From positions 1 through 41,410 of the forward strand of contig CAZRTJ010000029.1 in NCBI GenBank assembly GCA_964602985.1: a stretch of 41,410 nucleotides of DNA. The letters are read 5' to 3'. Position 1 is the stretch's first letter. Each line of letters starts with the position of its first letter. Made by a program: the position numbers and the translations under genes. The notes beneath the pieces are model-generated. The model made no database searches and was not told the DNA's origin. It was given only the letters and a program-made list of their open reading frames with translations. Shown one piece after another: positions 17,500 to 26,376 of this stretch. Source of the DNA: CAYZJB01 sp964602985 (GTDB lineage: Bacteria; CLD3; SB21).

Positions 17500-17753
17500 G
17501 GCGTTTCTCCGGACCTCAGTTCGTCGAGCTCGCCGATCTCACGAAGGTACTCGAACACTTTTCTGGCCTCCGCTTCGTCAATGGTGTGCAGGGCAAATCC
17601 GACATGGACGATCACGTAGTCGTTGATGCGGGCTTCGGGGACGAGGGACAAATTGACTTCTTTCACGACGCCACCGAAATCGACGCGTCCCGTGCGTTGC
17701 AGAGTCTCGTGCTCCGCAAGGCTGATGATTTTACCGGGAACCGCTAAACACAT
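17496..17753 (-). CDS. hypC: Hydrogenase assembly chaperone HypC/HupF
   Basis: 85 residues beginning MCLAVPGKI, with the essential N-terminal cysteine at position 2. The start at 17753 is fixed by this motif; upstream in-frame codons belong to the hypF overlap. HypC carries the iron centre between HypD and the hydrogenase large subunit. It overlaps the end of hypF by 23 nt and hypD by 4 nt. Only one hypC is present, so it presumably serves both [NiFe] large subunits. Confidence 0.97.
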   Translation of the reverse strand: MCLAVPGKIISLAEHETLQRTGRVDFGGVVKEVNLSLVPEARINDYVIVHVGFALHTIDEAEARKVFEYLREIGELDELRSGETP

Positions 17754-20025
17754 GGGCGTCCTCGTTTTGGTGAATGCGGATGGCGCCGGCGATCTGTCCG
17801 ACCGCGATCCCGCCGTCATTCGGAGGAATCCGCTGGTGCCAGAACACGCGGAATCCGTCCGCGCGCAATCTCCCTATCAGGTGTTCGAGCAAATACCGGT
17901 TCTGAAAACATCCACCCGACAACACGATTGTCTCCAGGCCGATCCGTCGCGCCGCTTCTGCGGCCGCATGAATCAGGGCGTTGTGAAAGCGGGCGGCGAT
18001 GTCTTCGACGGGTTCGGCGCGTCGGACATCCTGCAATATCTCTTCCAACATCGGACACCAGTCGACGATCAGACCGTCCGATTCCTGTCGGATCGCGACG
18101 GGATATTGTTCTGTGGTATCCGTTCCGCGTATGGCAAATTCCAGTTCCATCGCCGCCTGACCTTCGAATCGGACATGATAACGCAGTCCGACGAGCGCCG
18201 CAACGGCGTCAAACAGCCGACCCGCGCTCGAAGTGCGAACTCCCGCGGTGCCTGCAGACAGCGTCTGGAGCAACACGTCCATTTCGATTTCTGAAAACAA
18301 CTTCTGAATATCGGTTCGACTGACCAGAGAAGGACCGTACATCTCAAAAAGCACGCCGAGCGCGGAGCGGCGGGGTTCGCGTACGGCTCGATCGCCGCCG
18401 GGCAGGAAGAATGTCCGAAGCCATCCCGATCGACCGAATGCGGTGGACGTGATACGGAGAAATTCCCCTCCCCAGATGGTGCCGTCCGTGCCGTAGCCGG
18501 TCCCGTCCCACACGATGCCGAGACAGGGTGCGGCGATCTCGTTTTCAGTCATGCAGGCCAGCGCGTGTGCGTAGTGATGCTGGATGGATATGCAGGGCAA
18601 TTCCGCACGGCGGGCATAACCGGTCGAGAGATAATCCGGATGCATATCGCACGCGACCTCCGTCGGCTTGAGATCGTACAGATCGGCCAGTTGTGTCACG
18701 GTGTGACGAAAAGCCCGATAGGTCGGTTCCGTCTCCAGGTCTCCGATATGCTGGCTGACGACGGTGCGATCCTTGAAACCGAAAGCAATTGTATTTTTCA
18801 GATGACCTCCGACGGCGAGGATGACCCGGTCGGTGGAGGGGGACAGTCGCAAGGGTAACGGCGCATATCCGCGCGCGCGCCGCAGGATCATCTCCCGTCC
18901 GGTGATCACGCGCACGATTGAGTCGTCGACGTGACGAAGAATCGGACGGTCGTGTACGAGAAAAACGTCCGCGATGCCGCGCAAGCGATCCAGCGCTTCG
19001 TGTTCGTCCACGCAAATCGGTTCGTCGGACAAATTCCCGCTGGTCGCGATCACGAGCCCTCCAACTTCGGCCATGAGGAGATGGTGGAGAGGCGTCGTGG
19101 GCAGCATGATGCCGAGAGTTGGATTGGAAGGGGCGACCGACGCGGGGATCGAGCCATCCGCGCGCCGATCGAGAAGGACGATGGGGCCTTCCGGCGAGGC
19201 GAGCAGGCGCCGTTCCATGTCGGAGACCATCGCTTCGCGTTCGATCTGTGCGAGTATGGCCGCCATCAGGGCGAAGGGTTTTTCTTCTCGGTGTTTGCGT
19301 TGGCGGAGGCGTCGGACGGCGGAGTCGTCCTGTGCGTTCACGAGCAGTTGGAATCCGCCCAGCCCTTTGACGGCGGCGATGAATCCCTCGCGGATGCGTC
19401 GCGCCGTCTCCGTGATGGCGGCGTGGTCGCGCGCCAGACACTGTCCGTCCGGATTCCATAATTCTAAGTGAGGTCCGCACCTCGGACAGGCGTTGGGCTG
19501 GGCATGGAAGCGGCGGTTGGTTGGGTCCTCATACTCGCGCAGGCACTCGGGGCACATCGAAAATTTCTTCATCGTCGTCCGAACCCGATCGTACGGAAGT
19601 GATTCCATAATCGAATATCGCGGACCGCAGTGCGTGCAGTTCGTAAAGGGATATCGGTAGCGTCGGTTGGACGCGTCGAACATTTCCCGCCGACACGCGT
19701 CGCACGTGGCGATGTCGGGGATGACGATGGCAGAAGGTCGTTCTCCGTTTTCGCTGTGGTGAATTTCGAAACCGGTCAAGCCTGCGGGTTCCAGAAACGT
19801 CGGCTCCAGACTCGTGATAAAGGAGAGCGGAGGCTTTTCCGGTTCGATGCGAAGCAGGAAGGCGCGGACGGACGCGTCGTCCCCTTCGGCTTCGATCAGC
19901 ACGCCGTGCGGTGAATTGGACACCCATCCGGTGAGGCGCAGTTCCGTCGCCAAACGGTAGATGAAGGGCCGAAAACCCACGCCCTGCACGGCTCCGCGCA
20001 GGGTGATGCGAACACGCTGAGTCAC
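17731..20025 (-). CDS. hypF: Carbamoyltransferase HypF
   Basis: 764 residues from GTG 20025, which overlaps the hypB stop as GTGA. The domains are in canonical order: acylphosphatase-like at 1-92 (GAVQGVGFRPFIYRL), two zinc-finger pairs (CDACRREMFD with CTHCGPRYS, CPECLREYED with CPRCGP), YrdC-like (RQRKHREEKPFALM...ATSGNLSDEP) and a Kae1-like C-terminal domain (QHHYAHALACM, WDGTGYGTDGTIWGGE, LSGGCFQN). HypF converts carbamoyl phosphate and ATP to an adenylated carbamoyl group and passes it to HypE. The length is normal and all motifs are intact. Confidence 0.98.
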   Translation of the reverse strand: MTQRVRITLRGAVQGVGFRPFIYRLATELRLTGWVSNSPHGVLIEAEGDDASVRAFLLRIEPEKPPLSFITSLEPTFLEPAGLTGFEIHHSENGERPSAIVIPDIATCDACRREMFDASNRRYRYPFTNCTHCGPRYSIMESLPYDRVRTTMKKFSMCPECLREYEDPTNRRFHAQPNACPRCGPHLELWNPDGQCLARDHAAITETARRIREGFIAAVKGLGGFQLLVNAQDDSAVRRLRQRKHREEKPFALMAAILAQIEREAMVSDMERRLLASPEGPIVLLDRRADGSIPASVAPSNPTLGIMLPTTPLHHLLMAEVGGLVIATSGNLSDEPICVDEHEALDRLRGIADVFLVHDRPILRHVDDSIVRVITGREMILRRARGYAPLPLRLSPSTDRVILAVGGHLKNTIAFGFKDRTVVSQHIGDLETEPTYRAFRHTVTQLADLYDLKPTEVACDMHPDYLSTGYARRAELPCISIQHHYAHALACMTENEIAAPCLGIVWDGTGYGTDGTIWGGEFLRITSTAFGRSGWLRTFFLPGGDRAVREPRRSALGVLFEMYGPSLVSRTDIQKLFSEIEMDVLLQTLSAGTAGVRTSSAGRLFDAVAALVGLRYHVRFEGQAAMELEFAIRGTDTTEQYPVAIRQESDGLIVDWCPMLEEILQDVRRAEPVEDIAARFHNALIHAAAEAARRIGLETIVLSGGCFQNRYLLEHLIGRLRADGFRVFWHQRIPPNDGGIAVGQIAGAIRIHQNEDAHVFSGSR

Positions 20026-20660
20026 AGGTGTCCTTCGATCCAGGCAATCCAGTCCGTGACGCCTTCTCCCGTCGTGCACGAGAGAGTGAACGTACGCAGA
20101 TTTGGATTGACGCGGAGAGCGTTTTCCCGAAGGGTCTCGAGCCGGCATGGTACGTACGGAAGGAGATCGATCTTGTTGATGATGAGGGCGTGCGAGGTGC
20201 GGAACATCTTCGGATACTTCAGCGGTTTGTCGTCGCCTTCGGTGGTGCTGACGACGACGACGCGAACGTTCTCGCCGAGATCATAGCCGGCGGGACACAC
20301 GAGGTTGCCGACGTTTTCGATGATGAGCAGCCGCGACGACGGGAGCCGGGTCAGCGCGTCGCGGACGAGCGGCGCCTCGAGGTGACAGGCTCCGTGCGTG
20401 ACGATCTGCACGACGGGTACGTCGTACTTCGCGACGCGTTGCGCGTCGAGGTCCGTCTGGACGTCGCCTTCGATGACGGCCGTCGGGATGCGCGAGCGGA
20501 TCGACTCGAGAGTCCTTTCGATGACGGACGTTTTTCCCGATCCCGGGGAACTCACCATGTTGATGACGAACGTGCGGTTGTCGGAAAACCGTTGGCGGTT
20601 TTGGGCGGCAATCTCGTCGTTCTTTTCGAGAATTTTTTTCTCGACGGTAATGACGTTCAT
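20022..20660 (-). CDS. hypB: Hydrogenase nickel incorporation GTPase HypB
   Basis: 212 residues from ATG 20660, overlapping the hypA stop by four bases. P-loop VSSPGSGKTSVIERT, VIEGDVQTDLDAQRV, the switch cysteine region THGACHLE and the guanine-specificity motif NKIDLLPYV are all present. It lacks the histidine-rich N-terminal nickel-storage stretch seen in some HypB proteins. Nickel buffering may therefore rest on the His-rich loop of the permease at 26677-27327. HypB works with HypA to insert nickel into the large subunits. Confidence 0.98.
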   Translation of the reverse strand: MNVITVEKKILEKNDEIAAQNRQRFSDNRTFVINMVSSPGSGKTSVIERTLESIRSRIPTAVIEGDVQTDLDAQRVAKYDVPVVQIVTHGACHLEAPLVRDALTRLPSSRLLIIENVGNLVCPAGYDLGENVRVVVVSTTEGDDKPLKYPKMFRTSHALIINKIDLLPYVPCRLETLRENALRVNPNLRTFTLSCTTGEGVTDWIAWIEGHL

Positions 20661-21004
20661 GTCGAACATTCCTTGAGATGAATGGCCGTGACGCTCAGGT
20701 CGTCTCCGGAGACGACATCCGTTTCGCCGCTCCCGCAATGTCCGCAGAAGACGAACCCGGGCTCGTTGTGGCCGGTGTGGCCGCAACTGCGGCAACGAAG
20801 GACGAACGGGATCGGATCGATGACGAGTCGGACGTGCGACCACTCCGTGCCGGCGGTCATGGCCTGAAAGCAGAACCGCACTGAGTCCGCGAGAACTCCC
20901 GAGAATTCCCCAATCCGGACGTGAATGGCGTCGACAGCGGTCGGGTCGCTTGTGTGATCCCTGACGACATCCAGGATATTTTGGGCGATGGAAGCTTCGT
21001 GCAT
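20657..21004 (-). CDS. hypA: Hydrogenase nickel metallochaperone HypA
   Basis: 115 residues starting MHEASIAQNIL, with the invariant His2-Glu3 nickel-binding start. The zinc site is two CxxC pairs (CRSCGHTGH and CGHCGSGE). It follows the maturation protease by 4 nt and overlaps hypB by 4 nt. It delivers nickel to the hydrogenase precursor. Confidence 0.98.
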   Translation of the reverse strand: MHEASIAQNILDVVRDHTSDPTAVDAIHVRIGEFSGVLADSVRFCFQAMTAGTEWSHVRLVIDPIPFVLRCRSCGHTGHNEPGFVFCGHCGSGETDVVSGDDLSVTAIHLKECST

Positions 21005-21008
21005 GACG

Positions 21009-21488
21009 TCACCGGTGTGGGTCGATGATGGGGATGAGCAGGCCCCGGAGTTCGTTCACCACATTGTGAACAGCCTCCCGGACGACCGGCGACAATCCTT
21101 GTCCATAATCGAAATCCTTTGCTTCAATTCCAAACACGCGGACCGCGTCCGGCAGGGTGCCGAGCTGCCGGCTCATTTCGATCGCCTCGGCCACACTGAA
21201 GTGGTGCGACGAATAATGGAAAAATTTGAATGGCACGATCTCACCCGGTACGGCAAAACGGTGGATCCAGCCGGGACGGACTCCTGCGACGGCATCGATC
21301 AGTACGACAAAGGAACGATTTCGCCATGCCTCCATGAGAGCCGTGCCTTCTCCACTCATCTCGCGGATGTCGACTCTGTCGGAGAATTGCCTTGCCAGCA
21401 GTCGGGCCGCGGCAATGCCCGCTCCGTCGTCACGACGCAGTTCGTTTCCGATCCCGAGGACCAGTGGAATCGGCGAGATGCGGTCCAT
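21009..21488 (-). CDS. Hydrogenase maturation protease (M52), probably for HydA
   Basis: 159 residues from ATG 21488, preceded by GGAGGG at ideal spacing; a GTG at 21503 is less likely because it would lie upstream of that site. LGIGNELRRDDGAG contains the nickel-binding glutamate, VVLIDAVAG the aspartate, and FHYSSHHFSVAEA the histidine region of HycI/HyaD-type endopeptidases. These remove the C-terminal tail of a [NiFe] large subunit after nickel insertion. It lies 16 nt after hydA, whose predicted tail is ten residues after His426, making HydA the likely substrate. Confidence 0.93.
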   Translation of the reverse strand: MDRISPIPLVLGIGNELRRDDGAGIAAARLLARQFSDRVDIREMSGEGTALMEAWRNRSFVVLIDAVAGVRPGWIHRFAVPGEIVPFKFFHYSSHHFSVAEAIEMSRQLGTLPDAVRVFGIEAKDFDYGQGLSPVVREAVHNVVNELRGLLIPIIDPHR

Positions 21489-21504
21489 GTTCTTTCCCTC
21501 CACG

Positions 21505-22815
21505 TTAGGGCTCGACGTCCAGGTCCAGTTTGAGGAAGTGTGTCGCGCAGGAGATGCACGGATCGTAATTGCGCACCGCCTGCTCGCATTGCCAGGTCAA
21601 TTCCTCCTTTGTCAGGTCCAGATGTTTTTCGACGAACACGCGCAGGTCCTCCTCGATCATTTGTTGATTTTGCGCTGTCGGCGGGACGATTTTCGCCTTC
21701 TGAATGAGACCCTGTTCGTCGGTCGTATAGGCGTGCCAGCAGATCCCACGCGGCGCTTCGGTGCATCCGTATCCTGTGGATGCTCGGGGTACCACGTCGA
21801 TCAAAGACCGGGACGGCTCTTCATACTGTTCGATCAGTCGGATGCATTCGTTGATCGCGAGCAGAGTTTCCAAACTGCGGACGACGATCGACTGGAAGGG
21901 ATTGGTCACCGGCGGAGAAAAACCCAGTTCCCGTGCGAGCTCCTTCTCCATCGGTCCGAGCTTGTCAAAATTCAGATTGTACCGCGCCAGCGGGCCGACC
22001 AGATAGGGTCCGCGTTCCTTCAAGACAGAATGCAGAGCGTGGCTGCGTTGCACGTGTTGTTCCTCGAAGTGTTGTTCGTACTCCGACAGTGCGATGTCGA
22101 GCCCGCGGTTGGAGATCAGACGGCCTTCGGTGATCGCGTACTCATCGGGATGGGACAGGGCGACAAATTCATAGTTCATCGACAATTCAGGAAAGGTCAG
22201 GCCCGCGGTGAGACGGACCGTCTCGACGGCGGCCTCGCGCGCCCATTGGAGTTCTTCCAGGAGGGGCGTGAGTTCGCTCTTTCGCGGGGCGCGGTAGAAT
22301 CCGCCGACGGTGATATTGACCGGATGGACTTCGCGACCGCCGACGATGGTCATGATCGCGTTGCCCAGTTTCTTCAAACGCAGGGCGCGTACCACGGCGT
22401 CGGCATGATCTTTGGCCATGTGGATCGAGCTTTCGTATCCGAGGAAGTCCGGCAGATGCAGCATGTAGACGTGCAAGACGTGGCTTTCGATCCACTCGCC
22501 ACAGTAGATCAGACGACGCAGGTTGCGAATCGATTCCTCGACGTGAATTCCAAAAGCATCCTCCAGCGCATGGGAGGAACTCATCTGATACGCGATGGGA
22601 CAGATTCCGCAAATCCGCGCGGTGATATCCGGCACTTCGTGGAATCGTCGTCCCCGCAGGAAGGCTTCGAAGAAACGGGGCGGTTCGAAAATCTTGAACT
22701 GCAGATCCGTGACGCGCCGGTTCTTGATCTTGACGGAGAGGGAGCCTTCGCCTTCGACCCGCGCGAGGTAGTCGACCTGAATCGTGGTATCTCCGACGGG
22801 CTTCTTACTTTTCAT
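21505..22815 (-). CDS. hydA: [NiFe]-hydrogenase large subunit, group 3b type (HydA)
   Basis: 436 residues from ATG 22815 behind AGGTGA, overlapping hydD by 11 nt. Nickel ligands are in ARICGICP (Cys69, Cys72) and DPCISCATH (Cys420, Cys423), followed by a ten-residue tail (FLKLDLDVEP) to be cleaved after His426. With hydB, hydG and hydD in the order B-(cNMP protein)-G-D-A this is the NAD(P)-linked bidirectional group 3b enzyme related to archaeal sulfhydrogenase. It is cytoplasmic and couples H2 with NAD(P)H. Group assignment rests on subunit composition and order. Confidence 0.94.
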   Translation of the reverse strand: MKSKKPVGDTTIQVDYLARVEGEGSLSVKIKNRRVTDLQFKIFEPPRFFEAFLRGRRFHEVPDITARICGICPIAYQMSSSHALEDAFGIHVEESIRNLRRLIYCGEWIESHVLHVYMLHLPDFLGYESSIHMAKDHADAVVRALRLKKLGNAIMTIVGGREVHPVNITVGGFYRAPRKSELTPLLEELQWAREAAVETVRLTAGLTFPELSMNYEFVALSHPDEYAITEGRLISNRGLDIALSEYEQHFEEQHVQRSHALHSVLKERGPYLVGPLARYNLNFDKLGPMEKELARELGFSPPVTNPFQSIVVRSLETLLAINECIRLIEQYEEPSRSLIDVVPRASTGYGCTEAPRGICWHAYTTDEQGLIQKAKIVPPTAQNQQMIEEDLRVFVEKHLDLTKEELTWQCEQAVRNYDPCISCATHFLKLDLDVEP

Positions 22816-23584
22816 ACGTTTCACCTGCCTTTCTGAAAACATCGGCATACGCATTGAAACTGCGGAAGGCGCGTACGATATCTTCGTCTGTCCGATTCAG
22901 CTGTTTCCATCGTTCGGCGAGGGAGTTGGTGTTGGCCGCTTCCTTGGGGCCGAAGCATCCATAACAGCCGCGATGATACGCCGGGCAGATCGCTCCGCAA
23001 CCGGCCTGCGTGACCGGTCCGAGGCACGGGATCCCATCGACGACCATCACACAGGTCGTGCCGCGGCGCTTGCACTCCTGACAGACGCTGTAGTTCGGGA
23101 TGTTGGGTTTGCGTCCGATCAGGAAGGCCGCAATTGTTTCGACGAGTTGCGATTTGCTGATGGGACAACCCCGCAATTCGAAGTCCACGCGGACGTGATC
23201 GGCGATGGCGGTGGATTTGTTCAGCGTCTCGATGTATTCGGGGTGCGCGTAGACGATGGGGATGAATTTCCGTACGTCCTGAAAATTGCGCAGGGCCTGA
23301 ATGCCTCCGCTCGTGGCGCACGCACCGATCGTCACCAGGATCGAAGAGTCGCGCCGAATCTGGTGGATGCGCTCCGCGTCGTGCGAGGTGGTGATGGAGC
23401 CTTCGACCAGGGACAGGTCATACGGCCCTTTGACCACGGCCCGGGACGCTTCGGGAAAATTGGCGATCTCAATTTCACCGACAATCGCGAGCAGTTCGGT
23501 CTCGCAGTCCAACAGACTCAGCTGACATCCGTCGCACGAAGCGAACTTCCACACAGCCAATTTCGGTTTTTGTTTTTTTGCCAT
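22805..23584 (-). CDS. hydD: [NiFe]-hydrogenase small subunit, group 3b type (HydD)
   Basis: 259 residues from ATG 23584 behind GGAGGGAAC; its A is shared with the hydG stop. The proximal cluster motif FASCDGCQLSLL (Cys17, Cys20) is present, with TIGACATSGGIQ, ELRGCPISKSQ and a cysteine-rich C-terminal half (CQECKRRGTTC, PCLGPVTQAGCGAICP, CYGCFGP) for three Fe-S clusters. There is no Tat signal, consistent with a cytoplasmic enzyme. It passes electrons from the nickel site in HydA toward HydG and HydB. Confidence 0.95.
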   Translation of the reverse strand: MAKKQKPKLAVWKFASCDGCQLSLLDCETELLAIVGEIEIANFPEASRAVVKGPYDLSLVEGSITTSHDAERIHQIRRDSSILVTIGACATSGGIQALRNFQDVRKFIPIVYAHPEYIETLNKSTAIADHVRVDFELRGCPISKSQLVETIAAFLIGRKPNIPNYSVCQECKRRGTTCVMVVDGIPCLGPVTQAGCGAICPAYHRGCYGCFGPKEAANTNSLAERWKQLNRTDEDIVRAFRSFNAYADVFRKAGETYEK

Positions 23585-24420
23585 TACAGTTCCCTCCTGA
23601 GCATCAACGGACGTACGCGGTCGTATCGGAAAACGGCGCCGTCCTTGCAGATGAAATGCGGCCCGAATTGACAATGTCCGCACAGACCGATGCCGCATTT
23701 CATGTTGCGTTCCATGGACACATAGACGTTCTCCGGCGCCACCCCGCGCTGGAGGAGCGACTGGATGGTGAATCGCATCATGATTTCCGGTCCGCACACC
23801 ATGGCGAACGTCATTTCCTCGTCGAGATTGAATTTGGGCAACAACGTCGTGACGACACCCACGTTGCCGCGCCAGGATCGGTCTGCGTGATCGACGGTGA
23901 CACTGACATGCATGTCGAATCGTCCCCGCCATTTTTCCAATTCCTTCGCGTAAAGCATGTCAGCTGGCGAGCGTGCGCCGTAGAGCATCAACACCCTGCC
24001 GTACCGGTCGCGGTGATGAAGGATGTGATACATGACCGGACGCAGAGGAGCCAATCCGATGCCGCCGGTGATGATGAGAATGTCTTTTCCTGTGACATCG
24101 GCGATCGGCCAGGGTGTGCCGTACGGACCGCGGACACCCACCACATCGCCGCGCCGCAGCTTTTGCATGGCCATTGTCACACTGCCGACGGCCCGTATCG
24201 TATGCGTCAGATGATCCGTATGCGTCGCGTCTCCGCTGATCGAGATCGGGACTTCCCCGATGCCCCACGCGTAGAGCATGTTGAACTGTCCGGGCTCAAA
24301 GGCAAACGCGCCCTCATCCAGAGGCCGCAATTGCCATGTAAACGTGTCCGTCGTTTCCTTCGTCAACCGCTCGATTCGAAACGGCCTCGGAATCATGGGC
24401 GCTGGCACTGGTGCGATCAT
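23584..24420 (-). CDS. hydG: Hydrogenase diaphorase subunit, FAD/NAD(P)-binding (HydG)
   Basis: 278 residues of the ferredoxin-NADP reductase-like fold. FEPGQFNMLYAWGIGEVPISIS is the FAD site, LIITGGIGLAPLRPVM the NAD(P) site, and MKCGIGLCGHCQ...FICKDG (Cys242, 247, 250, 258) the C-terminal [2Fe-2S] site as in dihydroorotate dehydrogenase electron-transfer subunits. It exchanges electrons between NAD(P)H and the iron-sulfur chain. It begins one base after the cNMP-binding gene and ends overlapping hydD by one base. Confidence 0.95.
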   Translation of the reverse strand: MIAPVPAPMIPRPFRIERLTKETTDTFTWQLRPLDEGAFAFEPGQFNMLYAWGIGEVPISISGDATHTDHLTHTIRAVGSVTMAMQKLRRGDVVGVRGPYGTPWPIADVTGKDILIITGGIGLAPLRPVMYHILHHRDRYGRVLMLYGARSPADMLYAKELEKWRGRFDMHVSVTVDHADRSWRGNVGVVTTLLPKFNLDEEMTFAMVCGPEIMMRFTIQSLLQRGVAPENVYVSMERNMKCGIGLCGHCQFGPHFICKDGAVFRYDRVRPLMLRREL

Positions 24421-24421
24421 G

Positions 24422-24883
24422 TTACCCTTTCACTCCATACACGTCCAGTAACTGCAGCCGCGTCGCCTCCAGACGCCGGCTCACCAAATGCGAAAATCGT
24501 TTCAGCAAGTCGTATCCGAGCGATTTATCCTGCTCGCATTTGGTTCGCAAACACTTCCCGTCCAACGAAATGGCGCGCACCATGTCGATTGCCCGCGCGT
24601 CAAACTGCCACTGGTACGGCGGAATCAGCCAGGACCATCCGAGCACATCGCCCTCGTTGACCGTCTGAATATTGATGTGACCCTTCTCGGCCGCGTAGAT
24701 TTCGAGAGACACTTTGCCGTGACGGATCAGCCAGAATTCGTTGGCGTCATCACCTTCCTGAGTCAGGAACTCGCCCGCGTTGAATCGCACGTTCTTGGCG
24801 CATCCGACAATCACCGCGAGTTGATCGGACGCGAGACCCTGAAGAAATGGATGTTCCGCCAGGTACGTCTTAAGATCTTCCAT
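24422..24883 (-). CDS. Stand-alone cyclic-nucleotide-binding (Crp/Fnr-like) domain protein
   Basis: 153 residues from ATG 24883 behind AAGGAG. The protein is one cNMP-binding barrel (AKNVRFNAGEFLTQEGDDAN, LIRHGKVSLEIYA, NEGDVLGWSWL) plus a C-terminal helix; there is no room for a helix-turn-helix, so it should not act as a usual DNA-binding regulator. It is embedded between hydB (14-nt overlap) and hydG (1-nt gap), and similar genes are known in group 3b clusters. A role as a regulatory or structural subunit of the hydrogenase is likely but unproven. The ligand cannot be read; a canonical cAMP phosphate cassette is not obvious. Confidence 0.88.
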   Translation of the reverse strand: MEDLKTYLAEHPFLQGLASDQLAVIVGCAKNVRFNAGEFLTQEGDDANEFWLIRHGKVSLEIYAAEKGHINIQTVNEGDVLGWSWLIPPYQWQFDARAIDMVRAISLDGKCLRTKCEQDKSLGYDLLKRFSHLVSRRLEATRLQLLDVYGVKG

Positions 24884-26015
24884 CGCTGTCTCCTTGTATT
24901 GGAATTTCTTTTTCGTCTTTTCGAATGGCATTGACTTCCTCGGTCAGATCGATGGCCGCCGGGCACCACGTAATGCAACGGCCGCATCCCACACATCCGG
25001 AAGATTCGAATTGATCGTGCCAGGTTGACAGCTTGTGCGTCAACCATTGCCGGTAACGAGACTTGACGGATGCGCGCACACTGCCTCCGTGCAGGTACGA
25101 GTGTCCGGCCGTAAAGCAGGAATCCCATCGCCGGATGCGTTCCGCTTGTCGTCCGGTGACATCGGTGGAGTCTTCGGCTGTGATGCAGAAACACGTTGGG
25201 CATACCATGGTGCAGTTGGCGCAGGCCAGACAACGCTCGGCGACTTGATGCCATCGGCCATGGTCGAAATGGCGCGCCAGCAATTCCTGTATTCCCGTCG
25301 CGTCAAATCGGCGCGCGGCCGTGTCCCGGGCTTGTGCGATGGCTTCGTCTGCGCGCCGGACATCGCTCTCGGCGGCGGCCTCGAGATTCAGGGACGCGAG
25401 AATCTCGCGGCCTGTGTCAGAACCTGCTTCCGCGAGAAAGACGTGGCGCTGTTCATCGAGGAGTTCGGTCAGCGCAATGTCAAACCCGCCAGTGGCCTTG
25501 GGTCCGGCGTTCATCGCAGCGCAAAAGCAATTGGCACCGGCTCGCGTACACTGCACAGTCACGATCAGAGCGTGCTTGCGACGCTCCGCATAGTCGGGAT
25601 CGATGTGCGGACCCTCCAGCAGAATCCGGTCCTGAATCGCGATGGCCTGGACGTCGCACGGGCGAATTCCAAACAAAACGATTTTGTCGGGTTGCCCATA
25701 CGCATCGATCTCGCACCATGACCCATTCCGCGTGGCCTTCCAGATGCGAACTTCCGGCGGGAACAAAAAGCGTTTTGCCGATTGAGGGCCCACAACATGC
25801 TGGAAATACTCGCGGCCACCGGTCTCCTGCACGCTGTATCGCGCAGGCGCCTGCTCGTCGATCACTCCGCGCGGGCAGTCAGAGAGAGCGTGAATGTCGT
25901 CCATGACAATCGCCCCCGCTTCCAGCCGCGGGCCGATGACCCGATATCCGTTGCGCAAGAATTGTTGAAGCAGTTGATCGAGTTGGGCTTCGGTGAGTAT
26001 CTGTATGTCGGTCAT
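24870..26015 (-). CDS. hydB: Hydrogenase iron-sulfur subunit (HydB, anaerobic sulfite reductase A-like)
   Basis: 381 residues, ATG behind CAGGAGGTGC. The N-terminal two thirds match the 4Fe-4S dicluster/sulfite-reductase subunit A family (FGIRPCDVQAIAIQD, NCFCAAMNAGP). Two ferredoxin motifs follow: CLACANCTMVCPTCFC near residues 264-279 and CVGCGRCITWCP at 341-352. It relays electrons between HydG and HydD in the NAD(P)-linked hydrogenase. It is the first gene of the group 3b run and lies just downstream of the repeat copy at 26042-26221, so its promoter environment was altered by that rearrangement. Confidence 0.93.
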   Translation of the reverse strand: MTDIQILTEAQLDQLLQQFLRNGYRVIGPRLEAGAIVMDDIHALSDCPRGVIDEQAPARYSVQETGGREYFQHVVGPQSAKRFLFPPEVRIWKATRNGSWCEIDAYGQPDKIVLFGIRPCDVQAIAIQDRILLEGPHIDPDYAERRKHALIVTVQCTRAGANCFCAAMNAGPKATGGFDIALTELLDEQRHVFLAEAGSDTGREILASLNLEAAAESDVRRADEAIAQARDTAARRFDATGIQELLARHFDHGRWHQVAERCLACANCTMVCPTCFCITAEDSTDVTGRQAERIRRWDSCFTAGHSYLHGGSVRASVKSRYRQWLTHKLSTWHDQFESSGCVGCGRCITWCPAAIDLTEEVNAIRKDEKEIPIQGDSDGRS

Positions 26016-26041
26016 GCCGCACCTCCTGAGGACTCACTGAA

Positions 26042-26221
26042 ATGTCCGACTTTGGACCACGAGGAGCCATGACCAAGGTCAGTAGGAAAAATTATCGAAA
26101 TTCGACCACCCAATAGGAGCCCACCGCGATGGCCGCACAACTGGTCAGGATGAGTAAGCTTTTGTGGTACAAGGGTTTTCGGAGTCGGGCGGAAACAAAA
26201 CCCATCGATGTGGTGAATGCG
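26042..26221. repeat. Direct repeat copy A (180 bp, pair at 26627-26806)
   Basis: This stretch matches 26627-26806 with about five mismatches, offset by exactly 585 bases. It begins at the shared GTCCGACTTTGGACCACG and ends at GTGGTGAATGCG. Read on the minus strand, 26092-26221 is a copy of the last 43 codons of the nickel permease gene, including its stop, cut off from the rest. Confidence 0.92.
26092..26221 (-). pseudogene. Duplicated 3' fragment of the nickel permease gene
   Basis: The minus strand encodes the same C-terminal sequence as the intact permease (RKPLYHKSLLILTSC, VGAYWVVEF) ending at the equivalent TAA. No start codon with a ribosome site serves it, so it is a dead fragment from the duplication that made the flanking direct repeats. 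Confidence 0.85.
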
Positions 26222-26286
26222 CCGGAAAAGTTCTTTTGAATATGCCACCTATCAACTAAATTATTGTGACACGTGCCGCAACGATT

Positions 26287-26314
26287 TTGAGGGCGGACGT
26301 TTCGTCTCTACAAT
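26287..26314 (+). promoter_or_regulatory. Sigma-70-type promoter for the 54-codon gene
   Basis: TTGAGG at 26287-26292 and TACAAT at 26309-26314 are separated by 16 bases. The predicted transcription start, near 26321, falls at the beginning of an inverted repeat and 56 nt before the ATG at 26377. Confidence 0.6.
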
Positions 26315-26319
26315 GGAAT

Positions 26320-26348
26320 CAATTTCAAAAACGGATATTCTGAAATTG
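26320..26348 (+). promoter_or_regulatory. Inverted repeat, candidate operator of the 54-codon gene
   Basis: CAATTTCA at 26320-26327 and TGAAATTG at 26341-26348 form a perfect 8-bp inverted repeat with 13 bases between. It lies at the predicted transcription start and before the Shine-Dalgarno AGAGAGGTG. That position suits autorepression by a small antitoxin-like protein; it could instead be a leader hairpin. Confidence 0.45.
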
Positions 26349-26376
26349 ATATTCGTAGTCCAAGAGAGGTGCTGGA

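Noticed and set aside
21226..22836. 536-codon open frame on the plus strand opposite hydA
   Set aside because: It is antisense to a gene with all hydrogenase motifs; its sequence is rich in Arg/Asp/Gln as expected from the reverse strand and shows no domain.
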